A DNA stretch of 46,601 bases from Pseudomonas helleri (GTDB lineage Bacteria; Pseudomonadota; Gammaproteobacteria; Pseudomonadales; Pseudomonadaceae): assembly GCF_009600315.1 (NCBI RefSeq), contig NZ_WIWC01000042.1, forward strand, positions 1 through 46,601, in the 5' to 3' direction. Of the stretch, positions 8,015-16,637 are shown in pieces (position 1 is the stretch's first letter; the number at the start of each line of letters is the position of its first letter). The position numbers and the translations under genes were made by a program. The notes below the pieces were generated by a model. That model was not told the origin of the DNA, ran no database searches, and saw nothing but the letters and a program-made list of their open reading frames with translations.

Positions 8015-9244
8015 ATGCTCAACGGCCTATGGCTCAGTTTTTTTGTCGTCGCTACGGTGTCGGCCTTTGCCCAATGGCTGGTGGGTGGCAATGCCGGCAT
8101 TTTCGCGGCGATGGTGGAAAGCATCTTCGCCATGGCCAAGCTATCCGTTGAAGTGATGGTCCTGTTGTTCGGCACCCTGACCCTGTGGCTGGGCTTTTTG
8201 CGTATCGCCGAGAAGGCCGGGATCGTTGACTGGCTGGGCAGGGCGCTTGGACCTCTGTTCAAACGCCTGATGCCGGAAGTTCCTCCTGGGCATCCCGCGC
8301 TGGGGTTTATTACCTTGAACTTTGCGGCTAACGGTTTAGGTCTGGATAACGCCGCCACGCCCATCGGCCTTAAAGCCATGCGCGCCTTGCAAGAGCTGAA
8401 CCCCAGTCCCACCAGTGCCAGCAATGCACAAATCCTGTTTCTGGTGCTCAACGCCTCATCGCTGACTTTATTGCCGGTCACCATCTTCATGTATCGGGCT
8501 CAGCAGGGCGCACCCGACCCGACCCTGGTGTTTCTGCCTATCCTGTTAGCGACCAGTGCCTCGACACTGGTAGGCCTGCTCTCAGTCGCCGTGATGCAGC
8601 GCCTGCGCCTCTGGGACCCTGTGGTGCTCGCGTACCTGATTCCGGGTGCGCTGATACTCGGTGGCTTCATGGCGCTGCTGGCGAGCCTGTCAGCCGCCGC
8701 ACTGGCGAGTCTGTCTTCACTGCTCGGCAATCTGACCCTGTTTGGTTTGATCATGCTGTTTTTGGCCATTGGCGCGCTGCGCAAGGTCAAGGTGTACGAG
8801 GCCTTTGTCGAAGGCGCCAAAGAAGGCTTCGACGTCGCCAAAAACCTGCTGCCGTATCTGGTCGCGATGCTGTGTGCCGTGGGCGTGCTGCGGGCATCGG
8901 GCGCGCTGGACTTTGGTCTGGACGGCATTCGTCACGTGGTGGAGTGGTTGGGCTGGGACACCCGATTTGTCGACGCCTTGCCGACGGCGATGGTTAAACC
9001 GTTTTCAGGCAGTGCGGCACGGGCGTTGCTGATCGAAACCATGCAGACCCAAGGTGTGGACAGTTTCCCGGCTTTGGTGGCGGCAACGGTGCAGGGCAGT
9101 ACTGAAACGACTTTTTATGTGCTGGCCGTGTACTTTGGAGCTGTGGGCATCCAGCGAGCGAGGCATGCGGTGGGGTGTGCGTTGCTGGCAGAGTTTGCTG
9201 GCGTCGTGGCAGCCATCGGGGTGTGCTACTGGTTCTTCGGTTAA
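8015..9244 (+). CDS. SpmA/SpmB-like nucleoside-recognition (Gate domain) membrane protein
   Basis: A 409-aa polytopic protein that looks like a fusion of the two spore-maturation proteins SpmA and SpmB found as separate genes in Bacillus. The N-terminal half carries the Gate motif around GLGLDNAATPIGLKAM and the C-terminal half the second Gate copy around MVKPFSGSAARALLIE and GSTETTFYVLAVYFGAVGI. Pseudomonads do not sporulate, so the role is not maturation of spores; transport or a membrane-remodelling function has been guessed for the family. It stands alone between two terminators, next to gltP. Confidence 0.85.
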   Translation: MLNGLWLSFFVVATVSAFAQWLVGGNAGIFAAMVESIFAMAKLSVEVMVLLFGTLTLWLGFLRIAEKAGIVDWLGRALGPLFKRLMPEVPPGHPALGFITLNFAANGLGLDNAATPIGLKAMRALQELNPSPTSASNAQILFLVLNASSLTLLPVTIFMYRAQQGAPDPTLVFLPILLATSASTLVGLLSVAVMQRLRLWDPVVLAYLIPGALILGGFMALLASLSAAALASLSSLLGNLTLFGLIMLFLAIGALRKVKVYEAFVEGAKEGFDVAKNLLPYLVAMLCAVGVLRASGALDFGLDGIRHVVEWLGWDTRFVDALPTAMVKPFSGSAARALLIETMQTQGVDSFPALVAATVQGSTETTFYVLAVYFGAVGIQRARHAVGCALLAEFAGVVAAIGVCYWFFG

Positions 9245-9252
9245 CCGTGGCT

Positions 9253-9289
9253 CCCGATCCTTTGCTGTTTCGGACAGCAGAGGATCGGG
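9253..9289. terminator. Bidirectional terminator between convergent genes
   Basis: CCCGATCCTTTGCTGT (9253-9268) pairs with ACAGCAGAGGATCGGG (9274-9289) with one G-U position and a 5-nt loop. It lies between the rightward SpmAB-like gene and the leftward cytochrome gene and probably serves both. Confidence 0.8.
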
Positions 9290-9299
9290 CCAAAGTTCA

Positions 9300-10559
9300 C
9301 TACTCGCGTAGCGCTTTAACGTCTTTCTCGGTTACATCCCCACCTTTATTGCCCCAGCTGGTACGGATGAAATTGACCACATCGGCCACTTCCTGATCCG
9401 ACAAACGCCAGTCAAAGGCGGGCATGGTGAAGGTCGAAGGCGCGGTATGGGTTGCGGGCAATGTTCCGCCTTTAAGCACAATGTGAATCAGTGAAGTTGG
9501 GTCATCCGATTGCAACACCGGATTACCCGCCAACGCCGGGAACACTCGCGTGTAACCGTTACCGTCTGTGCGATGACACGCAGCGCAGTTGTCGATATAC
9601 ACCGCGGCCCCGCGCTTGCTGTCATCACCGTTCCACAAAGCGTCAGCGACGGCGGGGTCATACTGATGTGGCTTGTCGGCCGGGTTAACCGCAGGCAGCG
9701 ATTTTAAATAACGGGCAATCGCGGTCAGGTCGTCCTCGGACATGTACTGCATGCTGTGTTCGATCACATCGCTCATGCCGCCGAATACCGCACTGCGGTC
9801 GCTGCGCCCGGTCTTAAGGAACTGCACCAGTTGCGCTTCGTCCCAACTGCCGAGTCCATCTTTATGGTCGCCACGCAGGTTTTTCGCAATCCAGCCTTCC
9901 AGCGGCGCACTGCCCGCCAAAAATGCACTGCTGTCACTGGCACTCAGGGCTTTTTCCTGCATGGTCAGTGCCCGTGGCGTGTGGCAAGCACCGCAGTGCC
10001 CAAGGCCTTCCACCAGATAAGCGCCCCGGCTCACGACCGGATCTTGCCCTGCTACCGGGGTGAAGTCGGCTACTGCCGGCGCAAAGGCCCAACGCCACAT
10101 CGCCAGAGGCCAGCGCATGCTCATCGGCCAAGGAATATCCGAGTCTTTGTTAGCTTGCGCAACGGGCTCAACGCCATTCATGAAGTACGCATAAAGCGCC
10201 TGCATATCGGCCTGATTGACCCGCGCGTAGGACGGATACGGCATGGCCGGGTACAAGGTGCTGCCATTTTTGGCAATGCCATGACGTACTGCCTTGTCGA
10301 AGTCATCGAAGCTGTAAGCGCCGATGCCGCTTGGGTCCGGTGTGATGTTGGTCGAAAAAATAGTGCCAATCGGGGTTTCCATGGGCAGGCCGCCGGCAAA
10401 CGGTTTGCCGCCTTTGGCGGTGTGGCAGGCCACACAGTCCCCGGCTCTGGCCAGGTATTCGCCTTGTTTGACCAGCGCCTGCTGATCGGTCTCGGCGGCC
10501 ATGGCCGAGAGGCTGCTCAATAGGGCCAGGCTCGCGATAACAACTGCATTCATGGTCAT
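9300..10559 (-). CDS. Membrane dehydrogenase cytochrome c subunit (three-haem), gluconate 2-dehydrogenase type
   Basis: Electron-transfer subunit of a periplasm-facing flavoprotein dehydrogenase. The 419-aa protein has a Sec signal (to about ALAAE at residue 22) and three c-type haem motifs: CVACH near residue 42, CGACH near 190 and CAACH near 325. Each is followed by a Met-bearing axial-ligand region. A triple-haem cytochrome with a GMC flavoprotein and a small Tat-type subunit is the makeup of gluconate, 2-ketogluconate, sorbitol and fructose dehydrogenases; the substrate cannot be told from sequence alone. It is the last gene of the three-gene operon, 6 nt after the large subunit. Confidence 0.9.
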   Translation of the reverse strand: MTMNAVVIASLALLSSLSAMAAETDQQALVKQGEYLARAGDCVACHTAKGGKPFAGGLPMETPIGTIFSTNITPDPSGIGAYSFDDFDKAVRHGIAKNGSTLYPAMPYPSYARVNQADMQALYAYFMNGVEPVAQANKDSDIPWPMSMRWPLAMWRWAFAPAVADFTPVAGQDPVVSRGAYLVEGLGHCGACHTPRALTMQEKALSASDSSAFLAGSAPLEGWIAKNLRGDHKDGLGSWDEAQLVQFLKTGRSDRSAVFGGMSDVIEHSMQYMSEDDLTAIARYLKSLPAVNPADKPHQYDPAVADALWNGDDSKRGAAVYIDNCAACHRTDGNGYTRVFPALAGNPVLQSDDPTSLIHIVLKGGTLPATHTAPSTFTMPAFDWRLSDQEVADVVNFIRTSWGNKGGDVTEKDVKALRE

Positions 10560-10565
10560 CGCTCC

Positions 10566-12350
10566 TTATGCCTGAACCAGTGGGCCGGGGTTTTTCAGGT
10601 ACTGCTCGCGAATCGCCCGCGCCGACCAATAGGTAAGAGCTGCCACCAGGCCTGTCGGGTTGTAGCCCAAACCTTGCGGGAAGGCCGAGGCGCCCGGTAC
10701 GAACACGTTATGCACATCCCAGCTCTGCAAGTAACGATTGAGCGCGCTGGTTTTCGGGTCGGTGCCCATGATCGCGCCGCCATTGAGGTGAGTAGTCTGG
10801 TACGACGCGGTGTTGAAGTGATCACCGACTTGCTTGCCGATGCGCGCGATGGCTTTGGGGTTCATCGCTTCGGCGATCTTGCCCATTTTTTCCATCATGA
10901 ACCGGTTCATCTTGATGTCGTTTTCTTGCCAGTCGAAGGTCATGCGCAGCAGCGGCTGGCCATAGGCATCGCGGTACACCGGATCGAGATCGAGGTAGTT
11001 GCCACGGTACGACTGATGCGCTCCGTGGGCGTCCATCGACACTTGGTGGGTGTAGTAATCGGCGGTGGCTTTTTTCCAGGCGCTGCCCCACGCCGGGGTG
11101 CCTGGCGGGTTGGAGGTGCCCGCAATTGGGCGGCTGCCTGCCTGATTCACCCACATCGGCGAGCCACCGACAAAGCCGTGCGGCCCGTGGTCGAAGTTAT
11201 CTGCGTTGAAGTCGTCAATCGCGACGCCGTTGCCGCCTGCGCCGATAAAGTTATTGGTGTGCACGTCTTTATCGAAATAGGCCTTGATGGTGCCCATGTT
11301 CTGGTAAGCGAAGTTACGACCCACCACACCTTCGCCGGTTTTCGGGTCGTACGGTTTGCCGATCCCCGAGAGCAGCATCAACCGCACATTGTGAAACTGG
11401 AACGCGCCCAGAATCACCAGGTCGGCCTGTTGTTCGATTTCGCGGCCCGATGCATCGATGTACGTCACACCCGTGGCCTTGGTTTTAGTGCTGTCCAGAT
11501 TGACCCGGATCACATGAGCATTGGGGCGCAGCTCGAAGTTTGGCAGCGGCTTGAGCGCGGGCAGAATATTCACGTTGGGCGACGCTTTGGAATACATGTA
11601 GCAGACATAACCGCTGCAAAAGCCGCAGAAGTTGCACGGCCCCATTTGCGCACCATAAGGGTTGGTGTAAGGGCCCGAGGTGTTGGCAGACGGCAAGTTG
11701 TAAGGCTTGTAACCGACTTCATTGGCGGCTTTTTGAAACAGCTGCGCAGAGACAGTATTTTTCTGTGATTCGAGCGGGAAATGATGGGAGCGATCCGGCG
11801 CGTAAGGATTGCCGCCTTTGCCTTGACCCACCAATTGACCGTTGACGGTCCAGGCCTGACCCGAGGTGCCGAAGACTTTTTCGGCATAGTCAAAAAACGG
11901 TTCCAGCTCTTCATAGCTGACGCCGAAATCCTGGATGGTCATGTCTTCAGGAATGAATTTTTTGCCGTAGCGCTCTTCGTAATGGCTGCGCATGCGCAGC
12001 TCTATCGGATCGACCCGAAAATGCACGCCCGACCAGTGCAAGCCCGCGCCACCCACACCGTTGCCGGGCAGAAATGCACCCAACTGACGGTTAGGCAGGG
12101 CCACGTCATTGACGCTATGGCGAATGGTCACGGTTTCTTTCGAGACGTCCTGAAACAGCTTCTTGCGCACGCTGTAAGTGAGTTCGTCGATGACTTGCGG
12201 GTAATTACCGTCCGGGTAGGTGTCCTGCATCGGGCCGCGTTCAAGGGCCACAACATTCAAACCTGCTTCTGTCAGCTCTTTGGCCATGATCGCGCCGGTC
12301 CAGCCGAAACCGACAATCACTGCATCAACTTTTTTCATAACGGTCGACAT
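10566..12350 (-). CDS. GMC-family FAD dehydrogenase large subunit, gluconate 2-dehydrogenase type
   Basis: Catalytic flavoprotein subunit that oxidises a sugar acid or polyol in the periplasm and passes electrons to the cytochrome encoded next. The 594-aa protein opens with a Rossmann FAD motif (VIVGFGWTGAIMAKEL), has the GMC substrate-domain block GNGVGGAGLHWSG, and a cysteine-rich segment (GPCNFCGFCSGYVCYM) that is typical of these membrane dehydrogenases and may hold an Fe-S cluster. The C-terminal HLNGGAIMGTD and GYNPTGLVAALTYWSA complete the FAD site. I use the ATG at 12350, 2 nt after the small-subunit stop, rather than the TTG 6 nt upstream. No signal peptide; export likely rides on the Tat subunit. 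Confidence 0.9.
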   Translation of the reverse strand: MSTVMKKVDAVIVGFGWTGAIMAKELTEAGLNVVALERGPMQDTYPDGNYPQVIDELTYSVRKKLFQDVSKETVTIRHSVNDVALPNRQLGAFLPGNGVGGAGLHWSGVHFRVDPIELRMRSHYEERYGKKFIPEDMTIQDFGVSYEELEPFFDYAEKVFGTSGQAWTVNGQLVGQGKGGNPYAPDRSHHFPLESQKNTVSAQLFQKAANEVGYKPYNLPSANTSGPYTNPYGAQMGPCNFCGFCSGYVCYMYSKASPNVNILPALKPLPNFELRPNAHVIRVNLDSTKTKATGVTYIDASGREIEQQADLVILGAFQFHNVRLMLLSGIGKPYDPKTGEGVVGRNFAYQNMGTIKAYFDKDVHTNNFIGAGGNGVAIDDFNADNFDHGPHGFVGGSPMWVNQAGSRPIAGTSNPPGTPAWGSAWKKATADYYTHQVSMDAHGAHQSYRGNYLDLDPVYRDAYGQPLLRMTFDWQENDIKMNRFMMEKMGKIAEAMNPKAIARIGKQVGDHFNTASYQTTHLNGGAIMGTDPKTSALNRYLQSWDVHNVFVPGASAFPQGLGYNPTGLVAALTYWSARAIREQYLKNPGPLVQA

Positions 12351-12352
12351 GC

Positions 12353-13090
12353 TCAAGCCCTCTCGCCGCGAATGGATACTGCCGGGAAGGGGTACTGCTC
12401 GTTGCGTTCCACCCAGTCCATAAAGTCAGCGCGAGCGCCGGGGAAGCCAATCATGGTCCAACCGACCATGCCTTTGTTGCCACCGTGGATGGGGTCGCAA
12501 AAGAAGCCTTCCTTGGTGTTTTGCAGCAAAAAGCTGAAAAACATCTTGGCCGGTACGCTCTCGAATGTTGGCTTGCCAGCCTCCAATTGCTTGAGCACTT
12601 CGTCTCGGGTAGCGCTGTCTAGGCTAGCAAATGTTGAGTTATAAGCCTTTTTGCACAGTGCCTCCGTGGCAGCAATGCCCAAGCGATAAATCTGCTGGGG
12701 CACCAATTTGCTCTGCCAGCCCATCTCGGGTGCTGCATCCGCATTGAAAGGGCCTTGCATAAACCAAAGTGCGCCGGTGGCGTACGGGGTGTTCATTTGC
12801 CGATCGATATATTCCGGGACGCCCGCTTCCAGCGCGCCGGGGCCTTGCTCGTCAGCCGGAATCAAGCGTGCAACGGCCGCATTTATAAATGCCCACTCTT
12901 CGGCAGTGAACCAGGTGGGTTCGTAGGCTTTGGCAGGGGTTGCAGGACGTCGTTCAGGTTCAGGCGCCGCGATAGCAGGCGTTGCCATCATCGCCGTGCC
13001 ACCCAGACCGGCGCTGGCAATAGTGACCACGGGAATCAGGGTCAGGGTTTTGCGCAAAAACTCACGCCGCGGGTTGTCTTGATCAGACAT
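12353..13090 (-). CDS. Gluconate 2-dehydrogenase-type gamma (small) subunit, Tat-exported
   Basis: Third subunit of the membrane dehydrogenase, which carries the Tat signal through which the folded large subunit is thought to be exported. From the ATG at 13090 the product is 245 aa, starting MSDQDNPRREFLRKT, a twin-Arg motif followed by a hydrophobic stretch and an Ala-rich cleavage site near residue 40. The rest matches the gluconate_2-dh3 family (WFTAEEWAFINAAVARLIPAD, EAGVPEYIDRQ, FFCDPIHGGN). An ATG 24 nt further up is possible, but GAGAGG sits well for the chosen start. It is the first gene of the operon. Confidence 0.88.
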   Translation of the reverse strand: MSDQDNPRREFLRKTLTLIPVVTIASAGLGGTAMMATPAIAAPEPERRPATPAKAYEPTWFTAEEWAFINAAVARLIPADEQGPGALEAGVPEYIDRQMNTPYATGALWFMQGPFNADAAPEMGWQSKLVPQQIYRLGIAATEALCKKAYNSTFASLDSATRDEVLKQLEAGKPTFESVPAKMFFSFLLQNTKEGFFCDPIHGGNKGMVGWTMIGFPGARADFMDWVERNEQYPFPAVSIRGERA

Positions 13091-13374
13091 TCGAGGGGGC
13101 CTCTCATCGGGCAATCACGGGTTACAACTGCTCAATGGCAGTTTGTCGTTTTGGTAGCAGCACGAACCGAAATCGATCGGCAAACAGCACACGCAAGCAA
13201 CTATTAGTTACAAATACTAACAGGCCCGGCCATTAGAAGAATCGTTTCATGCGTAATTTTGCCGCACCTGAAATCAGCCCCGTCATGATTTTTTAACAAA
13301 CCGCTCACAGGATTTTGATCGCGGTTCGCTCAACCTGATCACCTCTTACAATAATTTTTAGATGAAGTGGTCGA

Positions 13375-14016
13375 ATGGAAATGCCCAAGCCCCATTTTTT
13401 GATTGCGCTGTGCCTGACACTTTTAACGGCGTGTGCGATGCCCCTGACTCACGCCTATGAGCGAGCCATGCCAAGGCTCGGTCAGTGGGCACAACCCATC
13501 AATGAGCAGTACAACCTGTATAAAATGTCGCCGACCTTGTACCGCAGCGCCTTGCCGGACGAAGCCGCCAAATCTCTGTTGGGCGAGCTGCACATCGGCA
13601 CCGTCATCAACTTCTTGCCAGAGTCCGATGACAGCTGGTTGAAAACCTCTGCCATCAAACAAGTCCAGTTGCCGTATCGCACTAATCATGTCGATGACGC
13701 CGATGTTGTGGCTGCTTTGCGCGCCATTCAGACCGCACAAGCGCAAGGTCCGGTGTTGATGCACTGCAAACACGGCGTGGATCGCACCGGCTTGATGGCC
13801 GCCATGTACCGCGTGGTTGTGCAGGACTGGAGCAAAGAAGACGCCCTGGAGGAAATGACTCAAGGCGGTTATGGCGATAATTCGCACTTCAGGGATGGGG
13901 CGAGTTACATGATGAAAGCCGATATTACACGACTACGCGCAGCCTTGAGCAGCGGTGCCTGCAGCACCAGCCCGTTTGCGTCCTGTGCTTTGATGGGCTG
14001 GTTGAAGCCCAGTTAA
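13375..14016 (+). CDS. Putative dual-specificity/tyrosine phosphatase lipoprotein
   Basis: A 213-aa protein with an N-terminal lipoprotein-like signal (CLTLLTAC) and the protein tyrosine phosphatase P-loop HCKHGVDRTG around residues 129-138, including the nucleophilic Cys and catalytic Arg. A plausible general acid lies upstream in NHVDDADVV. This is the compact cysteine phosphatase fold found in many bacterial envelope-associated phosphatases; the substrate is unknown. It is divergent from the dehydrogenase operon and overlaps the convergent aminopeptidase gene by 4 nt. If the signal works, the enzyme acts outside the cytoplasm, which is unusual for this fold. Confidence 0.82.
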   Translation: MEMPKPHFLIALCLTLLTACAMPLTHAYERAMPRLGQWAQPINEQYNLYKMSPTLYRSALPDEAAKSLLGELHIGTVINFLPESDDSWLKTSAIKQVQLPYRTNHVDDADVVAALRAIQTAQAQGPVLMHCKHGVDRTGLMAAMYRVVVQDWSKEDALEEMTQGGYGDNSHFRDGASYMMKADITRLRAALSSGACSTSPFASCALMGWLKPS

Positions 14017-15062
14017 TTTGCGGCGGCCCACTGGCGTAAAGCGGCGCTACGCTGCAAAGGCGGCAATTGGCCCACCTGCGCAACTTCGGCATAGAACACT
14101 GGCCAATCATTTCCCGATTGTTTGAACAGGGCGGCAAAGGCGGGCACCCATTGGTCATAGAGGCCAAACGGTAGAAGCTTCGCGTTGTTCATCGGTGAAT
14201 TGATCCATGCCTCATATCGGCGGTTACCGCCCCATTGATTGTCACGAAGGAGGCGGTATTGGCTGCGCATTTGCTCAAATAATTCCGCTTTACGCTGGCG
14301 CATGACGGGTGCTGCCAAGGGTTGCCCATAGAGTGCTTGCAGGCGCTGACGGGTGCCCAGCACCAGCGCAACAAACTCATCGCGTTGTTGCGTGCCTTGT
14401 GTGCTGAGGGGAGGTAGGCCTTGATGAGTTCGCCATTGGCGCGTGCCCTCCTGCTCGACAAAAGTGGCGAAAGATTCGTTGAACGCCGTGTCGTCTTTGA
14501 CGTAAATCCGCTGATGCGCCAGTTCATGAAAAATCAGCGTCGCCAGGCGCTCATCGCCCCAGTTGAGCATGGTGCTGAGGATCGGGTCGTCGAACCAACC
14601 CAACGTGGAATAGGCCTCAACGCCGCTGATAATCACATCCCTGCCTTGCTGGCGCGCAAGAGCTGCTTCGCCTCGTGCACCGCCCTGGCTGTAGTAGCCG
14701 CGGTAGGCCACGCACCCGGCAATCGGGAAGCAATGGGTGATGGGCGTGAGCGAAAATTCAGGCGTGGCGAAGACGTTCCACACCACATAGGGCCGCTGAA
14801 GGTTGGCATACAGGCGATAGCTCTGGTTGTCGGGCAAGTGCAACCGTTGAGTGGCGAAGGTGCGCGCCGCCTGTGCTTGGGTCAGCTGCTGGCGCAATGC
14901 GTTTGGCTGTTGCGGGTCTGCAATCAGTGCGTCAACCGGCTCGCGTGAGTTCAGCAACTGCCATTGGCCACTGGCCAGTTGTGAGTAATAGCGCGCACTG
15001 GAACATCCACTGATCAGCAACAGCACGGCGATGGCCAACAGGCAGCGAATCCGCAGCGTCAT
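14013..15062 (-). CDS. Putative zinc aminopeptidase lipoprotein (PF10023-type)
   Basis: A 349-aa predicted lipoprotein (signal with lipobox LISGC) of the putative aminopeptidase family found in proteobacteria. The zinc metallopeptidase motif HELAH lies in LIFHELAHQRIYVKDD, and the third ligand is likely the Glu in FNESFATFVEQEG about 20 residues on. The upstream block with FPIAGCVAYRGYYS is characteristic of the family. It overlaps the convergent phosphatase gene by 4 nt. Substrates are not known. Confidence 0.8.
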   Translation of the reverse strand: MTLRIRCLLAIAVLLLISGCSSARYYSQLASGQWQLLNSREPVDALIADPQQPNALRQQLTQAQAARTFATQRLHLPDNQSYRLYANLQRPYVVWNVFATPEFSLTPITHCFPIAGCVAYRGYYSQGGARGEAALARQQGRDVIISGVEAYSTLGWFDDPILSTMLNWGDERLATLIFHELAHQRIYVKDDTAFNESFATFVEQEGTRQWRTHQGLPPLSTQGTQQRDEFVALVLGTRQRLQALYGQPLAAPVMRQRKAELFEQMRSQYRLLRDNQWGGNRRYEAWINSPMNNAKLLPFGLYDQWVPAFAALFKQSGNDWPVFYAEVAQVGQLPPLQRSAALRQWAAAN

Positions 15063-15181
15063 AAGGCTTTCCAGTGGGGGAGTGACGCAAGATTACTGGC
15101 AGGACACGCAAGAGAACAGCCTTGCAGCACCTGCGTGCGTGGAACGCTATGCTTGTCTTTCATTACTCTTTGGATTACGCC

Positions 15182-15598
15182 ATGCGAACTTTTCTGCTGT
15201 TGCTCGTTGGCTGCCTGCTCAGTGCCTGTTCCAGCACACCGCTGCCCCCGGTTGACCCGAGCATGGCGTGGATTGACTTGCAGACAATGACCGGGAAGTT
15301 GGTGATGGCCGAACGTCTGGATGGTCAGCGTGTGGCAGACGGCCGCTACTTTCAAGTCACGCCCGGAGCGCATGAGTTGATGGTGCGTTTTGATTACGAG
15401 GTGATGGTCGGTGGCAGGAGTCTGTTCAACGACCCTCAGGAGCGCCTGTGTTACATCACCCTCGATTACGGCAACTTCCAGCCGGGACAACGTTACCGGC
15501 TGCAAGCGCGCTCGCTGGGATTCAACGCTTACGCCCGGCTGTACAACGCACAGGGTAAGGTGTTGACCGAAGAGCGATTGGTTAACTGCTTGCCTTGA
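15182..15598 (+). CDS. Small lipoprotein (138 aa)
   Basis: Starts MRTFLLLLVGCLLSAC, a lipoprotein signal with lipobox LLSAC; I use the ATG at 15182 because the longer frame from 15122 precedes the signal. The mature part resembles PEGA-like or DUF beta-rich envelope lipoproteins (QVTPGAHELMVRFDY, then CYITLDYGNFQPGQRYRLQARS) but I cannot assign it firmly. It is divergent from the aminopeptidase gene, with a 119-bp gap between the starts. Confidence 0.7.
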   Translation: MRTFLLLLVGCLLSACSSTPLPPVDPSMAWIDLQTMTGKLVMAERLDGQRVADGRYFQVTPGAHELMVRFDYEVMVGGRSLFNDPQERLCYITLDYGNFQPGQRYRLQARSLGFNAYARLYNAQGKVLTEERLVNCLP

Positions 15599-15601
15599 CT
15601 A

Positions 15602-15834
15602 TCAGGCGTCATTCTTCTGATAAATGATTTTTTTGGTGCCGTTTTCACACGTGCCCACCACCATGTTCTGGTCGTGTACTTCGTCGTTGGTCACGATTTC
15701 CAATGTGTAAGCCGCGACGCCTTTGGCCTGAATTTTGGCTTCGATTTCAGCCTTCAGTTCATCGCACGGCTTTGGCGCGGCGAGTATCGAGGTGGTCATG
15801 GCGCAGCAGATGACAGCTAAAGGGAACGTTTCAT
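15602..15834 (-). pseudogene. DUF1161 family small periplasmic protein, frameshifted in its signal peptide
   Basis: The 65 codons from 15799 leftward encode a DUF1161 domain (APKPCDELKAEIEAKIQAKG, VGTCENGTKKIIYQK), clearly paralogous to the intact gene at 17701-17925. That frame has no good start. A well-placed ATG at 15834 with GGGAG upstream begins MKRSL and then hits TAG at 15819-15817. Adding one base there would read MKRSL-L-AVICCAMTTSILA-APKPC, a perfect signal peptide fused in frame to the domain. So a single-base loss has broken the gene (or is a sequencing error). Translation from the internal ATG at 15799 would give an unexported remnant. Confidence 0.75.
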
Positions 15835-15991
15835 GGTGGAAACTCCCTTATGGCACAACGCTAAGTCATGGTCTGACGCGATGGGTGATCATCCAATCAC
15901 ATTTACCGCCCTATGCATCTGATCTGCCGCAACCCAGGGCCATATGGCTACCCGCGTTGCGCTCTCGCACAACGGAGCAGCCAGCGCCGGT

Positions 15992-16423
15992 TTAGCTCAG
16001 TAGTGTCGCGTCGAGGGTGATTTTAGCGTTCAGTACCTTGGACACCGGGCAGCCTTCTTTGGCCTTGGTGGTCAGCTCGGTGAACTTCTCCTGAGTCGCT
16101 CCTGGCACTTTAGCCTTGAGGATCAAGTGCACTGCGGTGATCGCAAATCCGCCATCGACTTGATCCAGGGTTACTTCAGCCGTGGTATCGATGCTGTCGG
16201 CTTTAAGCCCGGCATCACCGAGAATCATCGAAAGCGCCATGGAGAAACAACCCGCATGGGCCGCGCCGATCAGTTCTTCGGGGTTGGTGCCTTTACCGCC
16301 CTCAAAGCGCGCCTTGAAGCCATACGGAGCTTCACGCAGCACGCCGGTTTCTGTGGAGATGGAGCCGATGCCGGTTTTAAGGTCGCCTTCCCAATGAGCC
16401 GATGCTTTCTTTTTGATACTCAT
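15992..16423 (-). CDS. osmC: OsmC/Ohr family peroxide-detoxifying protein
   Basis: Thiol-dependent hydroperoxide reductase of the osmotically inducible OsmC branch. The 143-aa length is usual. The two redox cysteines are in AAHAGCFSMAL (about residue 59) and EGCPVSKVL (about residue 124), and the partner Glu lies in NPEELIGAAHAG. It is a single-gene unit, divergent from the flavin oxidoreductase gene. Confidence 0.88.
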   Translation of the reverse strand: MSIKKKASAHWEGDLKTGIGSISTETGVLREAPYGFKARFEGGKGTNPEELIGAAHAGCFSMALSMILGDAGLKADSIDTTAEVTLDQVDGGFAITAVHLILKAKVPGATQEKFTELTTKAKEGCPVSKVLNAKITLDATLLS

Positions 16424-16637
16424 ACGTGCCTCCTGAAGAGCGGCGTGAAGGTTTCACGCCTTGACTGAAGGTGTGAGGGTAGACCTCATCACAAAGTTCA
16501 CATTGCCAGACCAATCGTCTTTTTTTGTAGGTCCATTCTTAGGCGGCTATTGAAACTCGGGTATATGCCCATATTGAAGTATCACTGGCAGGTTCTGGCG
16601 AGCGTCATGGCCTGCGTCCACTTAGGAGAAGCCGGCC

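Noticed and set aside
9756..10523. 255-codon frame antisense to the cytochrome subunit
   Set aside because: The minus-strand frame has three CxxCH motifs and a signal peptide; the antisense product has none.
10674..11768. Long open frame (364 codons) antisense to the dehydrogenase large subunit
   Set aside because: It is a shadow of a GC-rich real gene with all GMC motifs; its translation has no domain and is rich in shadow-type His, Val and Arg.
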